DNA of 51,584 nucleotides. Origin: Myxococcales bacterium SG8_38 (GTDB lineage Bacteria > Myxococcota_A > Polyangia > Polyangiales > Houyiibacteriaceae). How positions within the stretch are numbered: position 1 is the first letter of the stretch; each line of letters begins with the position of its first letter. The notes beneath the pieces were generated by a model, which had not been told where the DNA came from, made no database searches, and saw only the letters and a program-made list of their open reading frames with translations. The stretch lies in assembly GCA_001303415.1 (NCBI GenBank), contig LJTN01000051.1:1-51584 (forward strand), read 5' to 3'. Shown piece by piece: positions 50,451-51,584 of the stretch. Made by a program: the position numbers and the translations under genes.

Positions 50451-51584
50451 TCAAGGGAGGGCAGGGCGGGGTGTCGCTTCCCTGAGCTCCTTCGCAAGCC
50501 GTTCCTCCTGCGCGCATGCGGGTCCGCCCGGATTTCGGCTGCAGAGTGTTCCATAGACCCGACGCGCATGCGATGATCGTCCCGAGCGGAGCGCGAGCTC
50601 GGCGGCACGCTGCAGCGCGGACGTCTCGGGGCTGGCAGCATCGGCTGCAGCATAGGCAGCAAGGGCCTCATCGACGTTTCCAAGTGCGGCCTCGAGCTCG
50701 CCCTCGAGCATGAAGCTTGCGGCGACCTTTCGAAGGTCGCCCGCGGACTGCCCACGAAGACGCGTGATCGTGGCGCGCATCTCATCGGTGTTCCCGCGCC
50801 CGGCTTCGACACGTGCCTTGGCTTCAGACATTGCAACGTCGTCGAGATCATTCGAGCTTGCCTCCTCAAGAGCAAGCTGCGCCGCGTTCACATCTCCGAC
50901 TTGCAAGTGGGCTTGGATGAGAGCGACCCAGAGGCTCGCGGTGTTGGGATGGATTCGGGCCGACCGCTCCAGGAGTGCGATGGCATCTTCCGACCTCCCG
51001 CCGGCGACCAAGCGCCGGGTCGCACGTAGTGTCGCGGCCGGGTGTGTTGGATCGTCCACCAAAATGGCTGCGTCGATTTCTTCGTAGAACGCGACGGGAA
51101 GCCTGCCGCACGACGTGGCGGTTCGGTTCAAGAACGCGATCCGTTGACCTCCGGTCGGCGCGGCGCGCTCAAGGTAGTCCATGTTTGGAGAGCTAACGAG
51201 CACCTCGCAGAGAACCTCGCGGGCACTTCCCGCCCGCCGTTCCTCTGCCTCACGAATCTCGATGAGCGCCTGGTCGATCTTGCCCTCGGCCACCAGCCAA
51301 CGGGCCGCGATCGCGTGGGGGGCAGCCCACTCGGGCGCTTCGATCATCACTATCGAGAGCCAACGCGGCGCGTCGGGATGCCGCTTCGAGCCAGCGTAGG
51401 CCGCTCCGAGAAGTGCAATGGCAGGCTCGCCAGGATGAAGGGCGAGCCCTCTCTTTAGCGTCGCCTGGAATCGCGCCTCGTCGTCAGCCCGCATGTACTG
51501 GGTGAGCCGATCGACGATCGATTGCGTGTCGCTTTGCAGAACACGAGGACCTAGCACTCCAAGCGCGGTGGCAAACAAGGCGAA
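50451..51584 (-). CDS. TPR-repeat protein (5' partial)
   Basis: The frame is open to the right edge, so the start lies outside the window; at least 377 codons are visible. The sequence is a chain of helix pairs of tetratricopeptide type, with units such as LERSARIHPNTASLWVALIQAHLQVGDVNAA and GNVDEALAAYAAADAASPETSALQ. No signal peptide can be judged. TPR proteins next to Wzc kinases usually belong to exopolysaccharide synthesis/export clusters, which probably continues beyond the edge. Confidence 0.85.
   Translation of the reverse strand, partial: FALFATALGVLGPRVLQSDTQSIVDRLTQYMRADDEARFQATLKRGLALHPGEPAIALLGAAYAGSKRHPDAPRWLSIVMIEAPEWAAPHAIAARWLVAEGKIDQALIEIREAEERRAGSAREVLCEVLVSSPNMDYLERAAPTGGQRIAFLNRTATSCGRLPVAFYEEIDAAILVDDPTHPAATLRATRRLVAGGRSEDAIALLERSARIHPNTASLWVALIQAHLQVGDVNAAQLALEEASSNDLDDVAMSEAKARVEAGRGNTDEMRATITRLRGQSAGDLRKVAASFMLEGELEAALGNVDEALAAYAAADAASPETSALQRAAELALRSGRSSHARRVYGTLCSRNPGGPACAQEERLAKELREATPRPALP

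Noticed and set aside
1..51584. tRNA, rRNA, CRISPR array, insertion sequence, prophage or integrase
   Set aside because: No cloverleaf, spaced direct repeats, transposase motifs or terminal inverted repeats were seen by eye.

Overview
The window is a stretch of high-GC, tightly packed bacterial chromosome. About 51 genes sit on both strands, often with 4-bp start/stop overlaps, and no non-coding stretch exceeds about 225 bp. Several Cys-rich lipoproteins, a clade II-type nitrous oxide reductase cluster, a BY-kinase/TPR exopolysaccharide pair and many alpha/beta hydrolases fit a Myxococcota/deltaproteobacterial-type or similar soil or sediment bacterium. This placement is an inference from gene style; no rRNA or other taxonomic marker is present. 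I see no tRNA, rRNA, CRISPR array, transposase or phage gene. Both window ends cut genes (nosZ at the left, a TPR protein at the right).

Layout. (1) 1-6036: nos operon nosZ-nosD-nosF-nosL-nosY plus a conserved four-helix membrane protein, for N2O respiration and copper-site assembly. (2) 6077-9321: membrane-associated metallophosphoesterase, hot-dog thioesterase, alpha/beta hydrolase, then a Cys-rich lipoprotein. (3) 9335-11186 (minus): a TetR regulator, an alpha/beta hydrolase and a 64-residue protein. Two near-identical promoters here each carry the same palindrome in the -35/-10 spacer, which points to a small autoregulated regulon. (4) 11231-14800: lipoprotein serine hydrolase, DUF2141 protein, membrane-anchored esterase. 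(5) 14844-17945: nhaA, a two-helix exported protein and a CWC zinc-ribbon-like protein in one overlapping operon, then a CDF metal exporter. (6) 18078-20401: a triple iron-sulfur CDGSH protein and an acyl-CoA ligase. (7) 20481-21724 (minus): an arsenite methyltransferase gene broken by an internal deletion, followed by a Cys-rich MarR regulator, with a clear promoter overlapped by palindromes. (8) 21774-28522: epoxide-hydrolase-like protein, then an exporter operon (ATPase, FtsX permease, HlyD adaptor, MscS-type channel), then a SnoaL-like protein. (9) 28532-40263: surface-polysaccharide locus with a flippase-like membrane protein, a cytidylyltransferase-sugar kinase fusion, a sugar aminotransferase, an NAD epimerase, a HAD phosphatase, a PMT-type glycosyltransferase, a methyltransferase, a GT2 glycosyltransferase, a WbqC-like protein, a divergent DegT-fold protein and a sulfotransferase. 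(10) 40486-42751: egtB-egtD for ergothioneine. (11) 42710-47080 (minus): rubrerythrin, an Fe-S oxidoreductase and DUF3501 in one unit, then HtpX and a Cys-rich lipoprotein; together with ergothioneine this is a redox/envelope-stress neighbourhood. (12) 47266-51584: acyl-CoA dehydrogenase-like protein, a Wzc-type tyrosine autokinase and a TPR protein.

The observations most worth following are the paired TetR operators placed inside two promoters, the Cys-rich MarR/arsM unit with its deletion, the unnamed membrane protein ending the nos operon, the reversed-order HldE-like fusion, and an MscS channel abutting an ABC/HlyD exporter. The longest non-coding stretches are 40264-40485, 12767-12962, 10383-10567, 47081-47265 and 44519-44699. 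Apart from the sites listed I see nothing coding in them.
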